From Halichondria panicea (lineage: Eukaryota; Porifera; Demospongiae; Suberitida; Halichondriidae), in NCBI RefSeq assembly GCF_963675165.1, contig NC_087379.1, positions 372,001 to 436,000 on the forward strand: a stretch of 64,000 nt of DNA, read 5' to 3'. The notes beneath the pieces were generated by a model, which saw only the letters and a program-made list of their open reading frames with translations, was not told the DNA's origin and did not search any database. The position numbers were made by a program, and so were the translations under genes. This document shows, in pieces, positions 20,714 through 31,894 of the stretch; position 1 is the stretch's first letter; each line of letters starts with the position of its first letter.

Positions 20714-22810
20714 ATGCAGCTGCTTAATCTTGAGCTGGGATGCCTTGTGTTAGCTTTTCAGTGTGGCTCGGTGTTACTGGCTCCATTGTATATAGCCACT
20801 TTCTTCCAAGACTGGCAAGAGAACAGTACAAGATCGGATCAACAAACGGCAACGTTGACTCGTGCTGCTCTGATCGCTGTGAACCACATCAACAACAGAC
20901 ATGATCTGCTACCCGGATACAAGCTCTCTCTGATACAAGGTGATTCTGGTTGCCTCTTCACTGATAGAGCTATTGTTAGCTATGTGCAGAATGTTGTCTA
21001 CCCTAGAGAAGACCTCATTGCAGGCATGGTGGGTCCACTTTGTTCAGATTCTGTTCGAATTCTCTCCTCTCTTGTCAATAGACAAGAAATATCTATTCCA
21101 CAGATCCATCTATCTATGTTACCGACATTTCATAACAGGGATATGTATGCTAACTCGTTTGGAATACTCGGTTCAATAATTCACCTAATTGATAGTGTCA
21201 CATCATTAGTTGATATACAAAACTGGTATACTTTACTCCTTTATGAAGATGAAAACAAATCATTTCAGGAAGCCATTGAACAACTTGATACAAGCATGTT
21301 TACTTCTGAAAGAGTGAGAGAAGGATTTGTACGTTTGGATCCCCTGGGGAGCAGAGTTGTGATCATATTGGCTGGGGGACCTCTAGTGTGTGAAATACTT
21401 CGTGAAGCTGTCAAGAACAAAATGGTGTACCCAGCGTTCCAATGGATTGTTATGGGGTTGGAATATGAACAGCTGCTTCTCTCCGATGGGTGTTTTGTTG
21501 GTGATGTTTTGGATAAATTGTTATTTGTAACTTTCAATGTTGACACAGCTTTCAAAACAGATACAGATGTATGTGGTGGTGATGAGGATTTAAAAGAGAT
21601 TCGAAAAACATGTAATAACAACTTTAGCCACGTTTCACTTGTATACGATTCAATATGTGCCTTAGCATTTGCATTTAATTCAAGTTTACCTCTCTATGAC
21701 AACAGTACACGTGGTAAAGAGCACTTAAAATCATTAGTTACTTCAAATCTTGCAGAGATAACGTTTAATGGTCTCTCAGGCTTTATCAGTTTTGATAGTT
21801 CTACAGGCTACAATAAACGAAGAGTTGATATCAATCAAATTTCTAATGAAACAGTGAAACTGATTGGATACTTTTCCGGTGGATCCCTCACACTCATCAA
21901 CAACTCAGAGCTTATCAATATCTCAAAAAGAACACAACTTGAAAGTGTACGAGTTGAAGTGGCCGTGCTGCTTGCCTTAGTAACAGTCGTGCAGTTATTC
22001 ATTATCATTACTCTTCACATCCTAACAGTGGTTTACAGAAAGCATACAAGTATTCGAGCATCTAATCCCAAACTGAGTCACTCTATTTTCATTGGTTGCT
22101 ACATACTTGTGACTACTTTAATGGTATTTCTATGGCCGTACAAAACAATAGCCATGCTGAAAGGCAAAGCTGAACTCTGTCTGATTTTCAATTTGTGGTT
22201 GCTCCCGATTGGTGTCACTCTCATATTTGCACCACTCATTGCTCACATATGGAGATTGTATAGGATATTCACACACTTCAGAAATCCAGGGTGCTGCATA
22301 TCGAACAGTGCACTGTGCCTCATCATTGCAGTGCAGATTGCTGTGGACCTGACTATCGCTATACTGGGAACTACACTGACCCCAACCTTCATCACACGCA
22401 CTAATACTGGTAGGATTAGCACTGAAGGAAAGGTTATCATGTCTGCAATGTGTAATTACCAAAACTCTCACGTGTGGTGGATACTAATGTTGGTGTACAA
22501 GTTTATTCAAGTGTCAACATTGCTTGGGCTCAGTTGCCTAACTAAGAATATAAAACTGAATCGAAATTTTACAACCAATCGATTTAAGTTTGCCAGCTAT
22601 CTTATGATTGTTGCTACCTCTGTGCTTACTCCTCTGTTTTTAATCTTGTGGATCACCAATGCAGACATACACGCAGACGTTGTGGTCATTTGTATTCTTG
22701 CGAATTGCTTGTTGTTATTATGTATTCTGTTTATCTTATTGCCACCAATTTCAGAAGTATTCAAAGCAAAAAAGAGAGCAAACAATTATTCAAGTGCTGT
22801 GTTATTATAG
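20714..22810 (+). CDS. GABA-B-like metabotropic receptor, type B (B2)
   Basis: Intact single exon, 698 aa from MQLLNLELGCLVLAFQCG; the ATG at 20696 would add 6 aa. It has the same layout as B1: signal peptide, Venus-flytrap domain to about residue 395, seven TMs from about 412, and a short tail ending SSAVLL. The N-terminal half is close to B1 (FFQDWQENSTRSDQ, ISIPQIHLSMLPTF, DPLGSR). From TM2 to TM3 it matches B4 (YKTIAMLKGKAELCLIFNLW), and the loop-2 sequence is MSAMCNYQNSH. Upstream are the A5 fragment, a 1.09-kb transposon and the conserved B block. Downstream is the duplicated 3' flank, then a LINE. An unusual NADIHADVV replaces NADIHGDVV. Confidence 0.93.
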   Translation: MQLLNLELGCLVLAFQCGSVLLAPLYIATFFQDWQENSTRSDQQTATLTRAALIAVNHINNRHDLLPGYKLSLIQGDSGCLFTDRAIVSYVQNVVYPREDLIAGMVGPLCSDSVRILSSLVNRQEISIPQIHLSMLPTFHNRDMYANSFGILGSIIHLIDSVTSLVDIQNWYTLLLYEDENKSFQEAIEQLDTSMFTSERVREGFVRLDPLGSRVVIILAGGPLVCEILREAVKNKMVYPAFQWIVMGLEYEQLLLSDGCFVGDVLDKLLFVTFNVDTAFKTDTDVCGGDEDLKEIRKTCNNNFSHVSLVYDSICALAFAFNSSLPLYDNSTRGKEHLKSLVTSNLAEITFNGLSGFISFDSSTGYNKRRVDINQISNETVKLIGYFSGGSLTLINNSELINISKRTQLESVRVEVAVLLALVTVVQLFIIITLHILTVVYRKHTSIRASNPKLSHSIFIGCYILVTTLMVFLWPYKTIAMLKGKAELCLIFNLWLLPIGVTLIFAPLIAHIWRLYRIFTHFRNPGCCISNSALCLIIAVQIAVDLTIAILGTTLTPTFITRTNTGRISTEGKVIMSAMCNYQNSHVWWILMLVYKFIQVSTLLGLSCLTKNIKLNRNFTTNRFKFASYLMIVATSVLTPLFLILWITNADIHADVVVICILANCLLLLCILFILLPPISEVFKAKKRANNYSSAVLL

Positions 22811-23175
22811 AGCCATATTAATTTAATGTCAATTTTTCTCTTTTTTGTGTTCTTATTGTCAACTGAAGTGAATTATGGGAATGGTCCTTCAATTAATTTG
22901 CCACGCCCTGATACATCCACCCTTTTTCTTCTTCTTTGGACCGGTATTCAATATGATTTTTCAGCATTAAGGACATGTATATTTAATTTGTAGCACTGAC
23001 TTCGTAATGCCGATGGCAAGCATGTAGAGACAGGTTACAATAATTATACTAACACATATAATACATAATTATATTAACACATAATACGTTTAAACTGACC
23101 ACTTGTTGCAGGGACATTTGAAGTGAAACGAGCAGGGACTATCAGAGTCAAAATTTAGCCTAAATTGCAGCCACT
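22811..23175. repeat. B 3' flank, second copy
   Basis: It matches 18238-18606 until CTAAATTGCAGCCA, where the LINE begins. No gene is seen. Confidence 0.7.
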
Positions 23176-26100
23176 GATTTGTTTCTTGATAGTTTTGCTT
23201 GAGAGTGAAGTTATGTTTTAGTGATAAATTGTCAGACGACCTGGTAGTCCCCGTAGCAACTGTAGCATTCTTGGATATATCGAATCTGCTTGAAGGATAT
23301 TTGTACGAGTTTATAAAAAACATAACATCTGCCAGCTCAAGGTGGTACATGAGTGGGAGAATGTTTAGGTACATGAGTCGTTGTCATAGGAGATGTGGTT
23401 TGGGGAAGGATAAACTTTGTGGCTCTCCTTTGTATTTTTTCTAATGACAATATGTCTTTGAGCAGCATTGGTCGCCAGAGTTGAGATCCATATGATAGCT
23501 GAGATCTCACTAAGGAAAGGTAGAGTTGTTTCTTAGTTTTGATAGAGTTGGTAGAAGAAAAAGTTCTTTTCAGAAGGCCTAACATCTTGTAGGCTTTATA
23601 GCTGATGTAGAGTCGTAGTGGGCCTCCCATTTCAGGTCTGGTTGCACCAAAAGTCCAAGATCTTTGTTTATCAGAGAGTATTTTATACATGATCCAGCCA
23701 GTGTGTGGAAGGTTGAGCAGGTTGTCTAGAGGAACAGAAGTTCATTTGTATACTTTTGGATTCGTTAAAATAGAGCGACCACCTGTTACTCCAATTAAGT
23801 ATTTTGTCGATATCCGACTGTAACTTATTGACATCCTCCCCGCAGTGGATAACTCTCGAACATTTCGTGTCGTCAGCAAATAAGTGCACCTTAGAGTAGT
23901 CTGGCAAGTTATTAATAAAAACCAGAAATAACAGGGGGCCATGCTCCCCTGGGGCACTCCAGAAGTAACAGGCACAATTGAGGAATGGTTCCCATTTACT
24001 GTAACCATTTGTTTTCTGTTAGAAAGATATTCCCGGAGCCATTTCCAAGCGTTCCCATCAACACCTAGAGATTTCAGCTTTACTAGTAAACCACTGTGGG
24101 AAACTTTGTCGAAAGCTTTTTTGAAATCCATGTATATATCATCAACCTGGGCCTTAGAGTCTAGGGCAGTGGTAACCTCATGTATGAGTTGTTGAACAGA
24201 TGAGTGATTTCTGAGGAAGCCAAACTGAAGGTTGGAGATTTTGCAGCAAAGATAGTTATAGAGTTTGTAACTTTTCCAACACTTTCGATACGAGGCTCAG
24301 TAGAGAGATGGGTCTATAGTTTGAGACTGAGCATTTATCCCCCTTTTTAAATATAGGTACAATGCAGTGAAGTTTCCACTCAGAGGGGATTGAACAGGTA
24401 TGTAAGGAGATGCAGAAGATATGGTGAAGGACCTTGTACAGGCCTTGACAGCAGCTTTTAAGTATTTTAGGCCCAATTGAGTCCAAGCCAGAAGCTTTGT
24501 CCTGGTTGAGGTTGCACAGTGCTGTGAGTACCTCTTGTTCTGTAACTTGGATATCATTGAATGGGTTAGCACAAGGGAAGCTTGAAGGAGGCTAGGAGGC
24601 ATTAGCCTCTTTTCTGATGTAGTGTAAACCGATTTGAAGAATTGGTTGAAGAGAGATGCCTTGTTCAGATCGCATGGAGGCCAATTGTGATTCAAGGTGC
24701 ATTGTCTCGGGTATAGGTTGTCACGTTTCAATAGGTTATTGATGTACTTGTAGATTTTGCTACTATATTAGAGTAAGCAAATTCCTCCATCAAGGACGCC
24801 TCGTAATTTATTTTTGATGTAGACATCAGTTGGTGTAGATAGTTCTCTTCTCTTTCTAGACGGTTGACATTGGCAGTAGTGGGATGGATTTTTACATTTT
24901 TCCTGAAGTGGCGGGTGCGATTTAATTGATGTCTTACTCCTGAGTTGAACCACTTAGGAAAATTTTTCTTGGCTTGAGCATGACTTTGGGAGCAAACTGT
25001 AATATGGCATTGTGGAGGATAAACCTCAAGTGATTCCATGCTAGTTCAACATCGTAGGTGTATAGACAAACTGAAAAATCGTAGTTAAAAATGTAGTCTG
25101 CTAGATCCCTATAGTTCAACTTTGAGAAGTCTGTGACCAAGTGGGGTTCATATTAGTGTGCATGTTTGGCCTGTGGGAAGTCATAAGATACTATCAAGTG
25201 ATCTGACTTTAGTAACCTATTTTCATCCACTTGTATAGGTTTACTATCTCATCCGGAGAGTTGGTTAGTACTAGATCCAGACAGTTTCCTTTACAATGGG
25301 TAGGGACAGTTAACCAGTTGGGAGAAGGTACTTTCGAACACAAAATCACAGAACAAGTTGCTGTTTAACGTAGAGCCCATGCACTAACGTGTTCCAATTT
25401 ATATCCGGTGGATTGAAGTCACCATGCAGTTAGAATAATCTTTCTATCAGAAAACTGCTTCAGATAGGTAATGGTTTGGTCAAGTTGGGAGGTATTGCAG
25501 TTGGGAGGTAAGTAGGTGACAACTATAACATGGTTCGATTCAATGGCTATAAGAGTTCTAGATTGGATGGCGATGGAATTGATTTCGTGAGTATTAATTG
25601 TGTTCTTAATTGCAAACAACACGCCACCTCCTCTAGACATTCTGTCCTTTCTATATAGATTGTGTATTTGTAAGGCAAGATTTCGTTGTCCAAAATCGCA
25701 TTGCTAAGCCATGTTTCTGTAATGCATATAATATCCAAATCAGAAGGGTAAATGTAGGTTTGAAATTCAAAAATTTTGTTTGCTAAGCTACATGCGTTAA
25801 AAAGAATCACTTTTTTTTTAATTATCAGACAGATTGAATGGGGTCCATCAGATCCTCTGTCGTGCTTCTGCGACCATCGGACTCGGGTTGAGATTTATTT
25901 CCTTCATCGGGCTGGGTGGACGTGCTATTATCAATTAAAACTCCATTAACAATAGAGCCTTTTCTTAAATCATTTACATATATCGAGTTGCCTCTGATTC
26001 TGATGTCTTCTCTGTTGGTTCCAGATTGTATAAGGTCCCATCTTGACTTCATAAGGAGTTGGTCCTCTTTCCTAGCTTTTTTGTCTAGGTCAGCTTTGAC

Positions 26101-26336
26101 AGACAAGCCTGACCCTTTCAGCTTTCTTCTTTGGGATAGTATTAATGATGATACTTCGCAGGTTCTCGATAGTTTTACTAGTATGGGTCTGCATTTTTCT
26201 CCTGAGTATTTATTTACCCAGTCTTATGCAATCTTGGATTGACGACTCTGGAATGTTCGAATCGATCGTAGCAATCATAGAGGCAGTTTCACTTGTGTCA
26301 TTCAGTAGTCTGTTATATCTGTTGGTTCCACTATAG
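23176..26336 (-). mobile_element. 5'-truncated, decayed CR1/L2-like LINE
   Basis: Read on the minus strand from 26336 down, it holds: the end of an ORF1 protein (RPILVKLS...LKGSGLSVKADLDKKARKEDQLLMKSRWDLIQSG..IRGNSIYVN, about 26200-25860); an APE-type endonuclease start (LFNACSLANKIFEFQ, DLDIICITETWL, then SRGGGVLFAIK and VVTYLPPN, about 25810-25420); and a reverse transcriptase with IPSEWKLHCIVPIFKKGDK, NYRPISLLSLVSKVLEKL, MDFKKAFDKVSH, GVPQGS and FADDTK (about 24470-23750). A C-terminal region follows (RSQLSYGSQLW, LEKIQRRATKFIL, to about 23370). The reading frame is broken in several places, so it is dead. It lies between the B2 3' flank and an NTHL1 fragment, breaking a duplicated segment. 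The clade is assigned from motif style only. Confidence 0.85.
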
Positions 26337-26437
26337 CACACTATTTAATTGCCATACACCACTATATTGAATTTACGATTGACGTCGGTGACTTGGCTAT
26401 GGTTGGAGTGGTGCTGGGAGCTAGATAGGGGAGTGAC

Positions 26438-26621
26438 ACCGGTAAATACACAAAGACTGACCACAGCTAGCTAGCTATAGCTAGCTATATAATTATTGAT
26501 GTCAAGTCTGCCCCGTCTACTGATGCATGGACTATGCTCAGGCCGTTTACAAGCTTCCTCAGCACCAGCAGAACGGATGACCCATTTCCCGGGAACTGAG
26601 ATCCAACCACATGCCTCTACC
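26438..26621 (+). pseudogene. Duplicated 5' end of the NTHL1 gene
   Basis: This closely copies about 56,996-57,187: the CCGGTAAATACACAAAG leader, the GCTAGCTA-rich stretch, the start region (TGATGTCAAGTCTGCC) and about 40 codons to CACATGCCTCTACC. It then diverges abruptly. It lacks all catalytic exons. Its position downstream of B2 mirrors NTHL1 downstream of B5, so it marks the edge of a segmental duplication. Confidence 0.85.
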
Positions 26622-26697
26622 CTGTACTGGAATTTCAAGAAACGCTAAGTGATGAACACTAAAAACAATTTACTGACAAAAGAAATGTATTGTGCTG

Positions 26698-27424
26698 CAG
26701 TGGCGTAGCCAGAGGGGGGCAGAGGGTGCTCCAGCACCCCCCTCTGGCCTCAGACTCTGCTCCACAAGTTCCTTAGCTAGCTAAGCTAGCTAGCTGATAT
26801 GAGAGATTAACTAGAGCTCTATTGCACGATTAGCCTCGATTCAAGGCCGAATCGGCCTGGAATCGAGGCTATTGCACGATCAACTCAAAACTCCACCTCC
26901 AACTAGCTAGCTCCACCTCCAAATATTCAGTGCATCCAGTGCACATGCACATGCCCAAGCCACATGGGGGCTGAGCAGACCAAGGTCCCCCACAGAGTTG
27001 CAGCTGCTATCACCTGCACTATCATCATCGTGTCGAGTATTTTTCAGTTGAGCCCAGTTCACAGAGCAGCACTGCAACTGCAAGTGGCTTGCCACCCTGT
27101 TCTGCTGATTCACAAGCAGAACCTGACAGGTTAGCAGCTTGATTAATTACTAATAATAATTGTCACAACTCAAAACAATGCATTTTATAGGACATCTTCA
27201 GATGAAGATGTGGCTTAACCACCAGTACCCTCAAAACAGCAGTACCCTTATTTCTTTAGCCAGATTGCGTTAGAATCAATCTCAGAGCATGTAACAACAA
27301 AAACTTTCTGGGGGAGTGCCCCCAGACCCCATCTGTTGGGGCGCATTTTGCACCGCCAGTGCGCGAAATTCGGACAAACCATTCATCCAGCACCCCCCTC
27401 TCTCAAATCCTGGCTACGCCCCTG
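26698..27424. mobile_element. hAT-like non-autonomous DNA transposon
   Basis: The ends are CAGTGGCGTAGCCAG and CTGGCTACGCCCCTG, as in the element at 1096-1534, with TGTGCTG near both borders as a possible target duplication. The inner ends share a CAGCACCCCCCTCT motif. No transposase frame is present. A 41-bp hairpin is nested at 26831. Confidence 0.65.
26831..26871. mobile_element. 41-bp hairpin MITE, TAGCCTCGA family
   Basis: It is hardly more than two terminal repeats: TAGCCTCGATTCAAGGCC joined to GGCCTGGAATCGAGGCTA. It is flanked by exact 9-bp repeats TTGCACGAT (26822-26830 and 26872-26880). It is the smallest family member in the window. Confidence 0.85.
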
Positions 27425-27857
27425 TGCTGCATGTCATGCATGTGATCCAGTGATCTTGTTCTATCATAAACTCATATACCGTCTGACCTTCTGCAAGTGC
27501 GTACGTGCACGAGAAAACAAATGACAAAGGTATAGTGTTAATTTAACAAAGAAATTCACTTTATAGCAGTGTTAGTTAATTCAGCATTCACTTTGCTATT
27601 TTGACATAGAAGTACAATAAATTGGTGAAATTCAAATGACAAATACTTTGTTGTTTTGACATAATTTCCTAGTTTGTATGACAGAACATTGTAAGTTGTT
27701 TTACCTTTGTCATTCTAACAAATATTATTGATTCATCACCGGGACAAACTTTTGTTTGTTAAATTAACAAAAGTGTTTTTGCAGTGATATATATATGTAT
27801 GTGAGAAGCGAAGACACTGTCAGTGTCACTGACATCATCTATACACATAGATTAGTG
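27425..27857. other. Intergenic, AT-rich, no gene seen
   Basis: AT-rich sequence with repeated TTGACATA and TTTGTCATT words. I see no coding region or RNA gene. Confidence 0.4.
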
Positions 27858-27932
27858 TAGCCTCGATTCTAGGCCGAGTTGTTTCTAGCTAGGCCGACAA
27901 AAAGCGAAAAACTCGGCCTGGGATCGAGGCTA
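27858..27932. mobile_element. 75-bp hairpin MITE, TAGCCTCGA family
   Basis: TAGCCTCGATTCTAGGCC...CCTGGGATCGAGGCTA, flanked by exact 9-bp repeats AGATTAGTG (27849-27857 and 27933-27941). Confidence 0.88.
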
Positions 27933-28445
27933 AGATTAGTGCAGCAAGTCTTGAGTTAGTAACTTCTAATTCTATGAAGAGGAACACCAAGAATATCTGT
28001 CACCAACCGACGGAAACACTCTTGAACTGGACTGCATTCCTCTAGAACAACTTTAATACCACCCATTTCAAGTGCTGTTTCATACTCCTTTGTACTCCAA
28101 TCTGTTAACGTTAGCTAACTTTAAATTTAACACTGGCTTTATATTTTGTGTATAATTACCCGGGGGAGTGGTCTTGTATAATAGGCCTCACTACAACCCT
28201 CCTCTTGAGACAAAAAATAAATAACAAACATGCAGTCATAAGTTTATGTCAAATCAGAAGTTTGGGTCTTCTTAGCCCTCACAAGGCTGCATTTTCATAG
28301 CCTTACATGGCTAGGTTCTTAGTGTCTTCTTAGCCTCACAAGGCTCGTATCTTCTTAGCCTCCACAAGGCTCTTTTATGGCAGCCATTCACTTCCATTGC
28401 GCATGCGCATTCCATGAGTTAACTTGTCGCAATCTTTATTCTGCT
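27933..28445. other. Intergenic with a short degenerate repeat
   Basis: It contains three variants of CTTCTTAGCCTCACAAGGCT (about 28268-28372). No gene is seen. Confidence 0.4.
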
Positions 28446-28657
28446 CAATTACTGACTCTCTCATCTTAATGAATCAGCTCCTTCAACGTATTCCAAATAC
28501 TCCTTCAAAGAATACGATGCATTATTTCGGAACAGACTTGAAGAGCATAATTTACAGAACAATGCCAACATAACGTATTCTATTTGGACCACTTATTTGT
28601 ACCACACCTTCTGGGCATTGGTGGTAGTTTTGGACAGACTCGCCATTAGAGAGCCTA
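28446..28657 (+). pseudogene. GABA-B-like receptor type A, internal fragment
   Basis: About 210 bp match the later Venus-flytrap domain (from YRLSHINESAPSTYSKHSF to VVLDRLAIREP). Both sides break off abruptly. The segment is nearly open but isolated, so it is a duplication or deletion remnant. Confidence 0.85.
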
Positions 28658-29491
28658 AAACAGGTTATGACCTACAGGTTCCGTTTATGAAATAGGTTCT
28701 AAGATGCTAACATTTGTGTAATATTTGCTGTATAATTGCATTTTGTCAGAATATATCAATAAATGTCCCATCTTAGGACAGTGGGGTAATGTCTAGTTTT
28801 ACAGATGTTAAATATCGTTCTTTTTTAACTGCTGTAGTTAGTCAGAGTCAACTTTTTCCAGGAAATCTTGTTTTGAAGCACCTTCTTCAAAGACTGCAAG
28901 CGCCCTGATTTCACAGCAGCCATTGATCCTGGAAATTGTTGGAACATATTTAAACATTGTACAAACTTGCATAACCTTAAAATTTGCAAATTGTACAAAT
29001 TTGTACAAAATTTGTTCAGTACATTTTATGACAAATTTACATAACCTTAAATTTGCAAATTGTACAAAATTTGTTCAGTACATTTTATGTACAAATTTGT
29101 ATACTTCATGATAATTATGCATGGCTGTCTAATGATAAGTTATAATATTTATCGTTATAGTTATACATCAGCTTACCTAACCTTGATACAACTAGCTAAC
29201 AGTCTCAAAAACTATTGTAAACGAACGAAATGATTGTGCGTATAGCTTGTATATAGCCAGTGCTAAGCTTCTACCTCTATGCAACAACTTGTCCAAGCTG
29301 AGAGTCCCACCCCTTTTCCAGTCCTGTGTTTAAGCAAGATGATGCTTTATAATATCAATGTAGCTAAGTGTACAAATTTGTACTCTTAAATAAATGTACA
29401 AATTTGTACAAATCTAGAGTGTACAAATTTGTACAAATTTGTACACTTATAATAATTTGTACAGGTTTACATTCCTACATGCTCCCTCCAG
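28658..29491. repeat. AT-rich stretch with tandem and palindromic repeats
   Basis: At 28966-29106 a unit of about 66-70 bp (ATAACCTTAAA(A)TTTGCAAATTGTACAAA...) occurs twice. From 29365 to 29465 the palindrome GTACAAATTTGTAC repeats several times. No coding region is seen. Confidence 0.65.
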
Positions 29492-29857
29492 GTCTACACA
29501 GGGAAACGAAGAGCTGCCCAACCTGAAGCTGACCTATCTTTGGTCAAAACTAGAGATCTTGTTGCCATTCATTGTGAAAACTACACTAAGGAGCCAGTAA
29601 TTGGTGAATGCACTCGAATTGAGGAAGATTATATTGAAGTTGGATGGATGGAGGGATCATATACATCTTCTTGGAAACCCTGGAAAATCCGAGATCCAAA
29701 GAATAAGAGGAAAACTGTCACTTGGACTGATACGGTTCCTAAAACCTCAATTTTGCTATTTGGATTTACGTTGACAAGCAGGAATTTTCTTTGTAAATGC
29801 ACTGTTGAGCGGTTTACTAAACTGTATGCTAAGTTACAGTCATGTAAAGATCAGTGA
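29492..29857 (+). CDS. Candidate terminal exon of an unrecognised protein
   Basis: After a CTCCCTCCAG acceptor-like site the frame opens with VYTGKRRAAQPEADLSLVK and runs 121 codons to a stop: TRDLVAIHCENYTKEPVIGEC, YIEVGWMEGSYTSSWKPW, KTVTWTDTVPKTSILLFGF, and a Cys-containing end. There is no ATG near its start, so it would be a downstream exon. The pattern 'DLVAI..xGExxxIxxxxIxVxWxxGxYxxxWKPW' looks like a small beta-rich reader-type domain known to me only from uncharacterised invertebrate proteins. No companion exons are visible, and it may be a stranded exon. No function is proposed. Confidence 0.35.
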   Translation, partial: VYTGKRRAAQPEADLSLVKTRDLVAIHCENYTKEPVIGECTRIEEDYIEVGWMEGSYTSSWKPWKIRDPKNKRKTVTWTDTVPKTSILLFGFTLTSRNFLCKCTVERFTKLYAKLQSCKDQ

Positions 29858-30059
29858 CACATTATTTCATTTTAAAGACTGTATTATGTGCATGTTCATG
29901 TACGATTGTTATGTTAAAAACGAAACATTATTATGTTCTATATCTTCACAATGCAAGTACTACACATATTAAAGGTTGCGAATTGGCAAGTTGTGTCAAT
30001 TATTACTCTATATTTTGTCTTTATTTGCATATCATAAAGGGAAGGTAAACTTCATAAGG

Positions 30060-30362
30060 TGTTCTAAGCGTGTTCTGGTTTATCTCTCCAGTCTTACCTT
30101 GGTGGTCGGGTGTGTGCTCTACTATCTGTTCCTATTCTATAGTTCTCCAATACCCTTTACATTGTTTGCAATTTTAAATCTCACTTTCCATGGCGTCCTG
30201 CTCCTGTTCATAACACTGATTTGCCTGCCTCCTCTCATACCAAAGTTGCATGAGAAGAATTCTATAAAAAGTTTCCATACTTGATCAAGACCCATAAAGT
30301 TGATTTTGAAATCGAAACCGAAACTGAGAGCGTTGTGACAGAGGGTTCTAGTCGATTTTACA
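30060..30362 (+). pseudogene. GABA-B-like receptor type A, 3' fragment
   Basis: TM6-TM7 and tail (VLVYLSSLTLVVG...LICLPPLIPKL). The frame is lost after TM7 by a small insertion near 30252. Its ending GGTTCTAGTCGATTTTACAT is shared with other A genes. A type B scrap follows, keeping the A-then-B order. Confidence 0.85.
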
Positions 30363-30449
30363 TATGATTTTTTTTTGTGTGTGTTTTTTTATGCATGCAC
30401 GCTTATTGCTTATTCATTTACTGTTGTTCATTTACTGTTGTGATAAACT

Positions 30450-31440
30450 TTACCAATAATTGTGACAATTGCAATTGCGCATTCACTCTGATGCAGCAAA
30501 AGTATCTATAATCTTGAGCTGGGATGCCTTGTGTTAGCTCTTCAGTGTTACTGGCTTCATTGTATATATAGATACTTTCTTCAAATTCCAAGAGAACAGT
30601 ACAACAGTACAAGATCTGACAACAAACGGCATGCATGGTTGAACTCTAGCCTCGATTCCAGGCCGCAAAGAGAAAGGCGGCCTGGTATACTTTGTATGCG
30701 CATGCGCGAAATAATTGACAACAATTTCATCACACAAATTGTAAAAAAACGGATAAAGTTACAAAAAGGAAGAATACGTATGACAACAATGGCAGCTTTC
30801 AGAGACACTAGAATAATTATGCTGCAGCAGTGTTGCTTCTTCTAGCTCTGTTTATCAAAGAGACAGTTCAAGAAGGCCTCCCAGACAGTAGAGCGCCAGC
30901 TCTTCAGTGGTTGACTCTTTAATACATCAGTAGATCTTGAGTGAATATTAAACTTCCTGAGTGTCAAGTTAAAGCTTATTAAAAGCTTTCAGGAGTAATC
31001 ATTAGCTTCTTTATCTTCAGCAATGGCTTCCTGTCGAACATAAAGGCAAGATTTAGTAGCAGAAGACTTGTCTGGTCCATATTACCACAGCCTCATCAGG
31101 GGACCCACAGGAACACATTATGCCTTTCCTACAACATATATAGCCTTACAGTGTAGGGTGTCGTTAAGTAGAGACTTGGCTTGATACAATAAAGGGCGTA
31201 AGAACTCAGTCATCTTTGCACAGTACTTCATGGTAAAGGACTGTAACTTCAGAATACAAATAGTATACGGTTTATTTTACTGACAGTATCCACAAATACA
31301 CGGATTACCCCCTTTTTTGGGGTAATGTACGCGCATGCGCATACAAAGTATACCAGGCCGCCTTTCTCTTTGCGGCCTGGAATCGAGGCTAGGTTGACTC
31401 GTGTTGCTCTGATTATCCCATACTGCCATAATCACTTTTA
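30450..31440 (+). pseudogene. GABA-B-like receptor type B, 5' scrap split by a transposon
   Basis: TTGTGACAATTGCAATTGCGC, TCTTGAGCTGGGATGCC, GTGTTACTGGCTTCATTG and CAAGAGAACAGTAC match the B N-terminus up to 30646. The match resumes at 31392 (GGTTGACTCGTGTTGCTCTGA) for about 35 bp beyond a transposon. It is non-coding. Confidence 0.75.
30647..31391. mobile_element. 745-bp non-autonomous DNA transposon, TAGCCTCGA family
   Basis: The inverted ends start TAGCCTCGATTCCAGG and run about 60 bp through GCAAAGAGAAAGGCGG and ATGCGCATGCGC. It is flanked by GTTGAACTC and GGTTGACTC, a target duplication with one change. The interior has no supported gene and differs from the 1.09-kb elements. Confidence 0.85.
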
Positions 31441-31484
31441 ATATGGGACTCACTAATGTCACAAACTGTTGCTGTCATGCATTC

Positions 31485-31600
31485 CACACTAATCAGTGCA
31501 TGCATTGCATGCATATTTATTATTTGACCATGACTGTGATGAGCTATATCTATACTGGCTAGCTAAGTAGATCTAGATGAGTAAGGTAGCCACACCATTT
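31485..31600 (+). promoter_or_regulatory. Conserved upstream block of type A gene (A6)
   Basis: CACACTAATCAGTGCATGC (about 31483), TTTGACCATG and GTAGATCTAGATGAGTAAGG followed by TAGCCACACC (31567-31596), about 300 bp upstream of the A6 start. Confidence 0.4.
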
Positions 31601-31894
31601 TATTCTTGGATTTCTATTGGATTTCTATCTCATTATTTCTATCTCATTATTTCTACTACGCATGCGCAGAATGGTCCATGCGGGTACAAAATAGTGTGAT
31701 AATGATATTCATTTGCAAAATAATGAGATTCATAAGGTGAAATTGATAATGACGTAATGAGAAAAGCCGCCCGCCCGCATGCAATTAGAAAAACTTCAAC
31801 CAGAAACCAGAGTGTCACTTGGAGTGGCCTTAGCTTTTGTATGTTACATTCAAGTAGACTATGATTATTTAGTTACAGCTCATGATCATAATTG

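Noticed and set aside
23941-24195. Plus-strand open frames across the LINE
   Set aside because: The minus strand holds reverse transcriptase motifs; the plus frames are shadows.
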